NCBI GenBank assembly: GCA_937958785.1
Contig: CALGMY010000259.1
Span: 1-24,286, forward strand
Reading direction: 5' to 3'
Source of the DNA: an uncultured Gammaproteobacteria bacterium
GTDB lineage: Bacteria > Pseudomonadota > Gammaproteobacteria > Steroidobacterales > GCA-2729495
DNA: 24,286 nucleotides
Position 1 is the first letter of the stretch. Each line of letters begins with the position of its first letter. Both the position numbers and the translations under genes were made by a program. Below the pieces are notes generated by a model. It ran no database searches and was not told where the DNA came from. It was given only the letters and a program-made list of their open reading frames with translations. Positions 24,240-24,286 of this stretch are shown in pieces.

Positions 24240-24286
24240 CTGTCTCTTATACACATCTGACGCTGCCGACGAAGAGGATAGTGTAG
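24240..24286. other. Illumina Nextera adapter with i5 index (not genomic)
   Basis: 24240-24258 is the Tn5 mosaic-end complement CTGTCTCTTATACACATCT. 24259-24272 is GACGCTGCCGACGA, the rest of the Nextera read-through adapter on the i5 side. 24273-24280 is AGAGGATA, whose reverse complement TATCCTCT is the standard Nextera i5 index 503. 24281-24286 is GTGTAG, the first bases of the P5 complement. The sequence is therefore a library artefact left at a contig end. Confidence 0.98.

Noticed and set aside
24240..24254. GTG start giving MYKRQ for PilQ
   Set aside because: These codons come from Nextera adapter, not from the genome.

Overview
The window is a dense, GC-rich chromosomal segment, most likely from a gammaproteobacterium. 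The evidence is the gene order pilQ...aroK-aroB-dgt, the divergent tesA / ybbA-ybbP pair also found in E. coli, and the lack of any phage, insertion-sequence or plasmid gene. I cannot name the genus. No stretch longer than 300 bases lacks a gene. The largest gap is about 171 bases, between the GH17 gene and the lacI-type gene. I saw no tRNA, rRNA, CRISPR array or transposon.

Region 1 (1-6442) looks like a small beta-glucan (laminarin-type) utilisation locus. It holds a GH3 beta-glucosidase (minus strand, cut by the left edge), two overlapping GPH-type sugar symporters, a GH17 beta-1,3-glucanase lipoprotein and a LacI-family regulator. A CG-centred palindrome between the GH3 gene and the transporters is a good candidate operator. 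In the inferred pathway the GH17 lipoprotein trims beta-1,3-glucan in the envelope, the symporters import the oligosaccharides or glucose, and the GH3 enzyme, which has no visible signal peptide, finishes hydrolysis in the cytoplasm.

Region 2 (6475-11844) holds a PYROXD2/phytoene-desaturase-type FAD oxidoreductase, diverging from a phosphoenolpyruvate-carboxylase family gene and a D-2-hydroxyacid dehydrogenase. The PEPC-like protein lacks many residues that are near-invariant in PEP carboxylase. It is the most unusual gene in the window.

Region 3 (11815-17562) is compact and partly overlapping. It has the ybbA-ybbP ABC exporter pair with a translationally coupled Nudix hydrolase, divergent tesA, convergent pyrF, and a VapBC toxin-antitoxin pair preceded by a clear inverted repeat.

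Region 4 (17648-24239) is the pilQ - Ig-like lipoprotein - aroK - aroB - dgt block, all on the minus strand. An Ig-repeat lipoprotein with its own terminator sits between pilQ and aroK, which are usually neighbours.

The last 47 bases (24240-24286) are not genomic. They are Illumina Nextera adapter, including a readable i5 index, so the contig and pilQ are artificially cut there.
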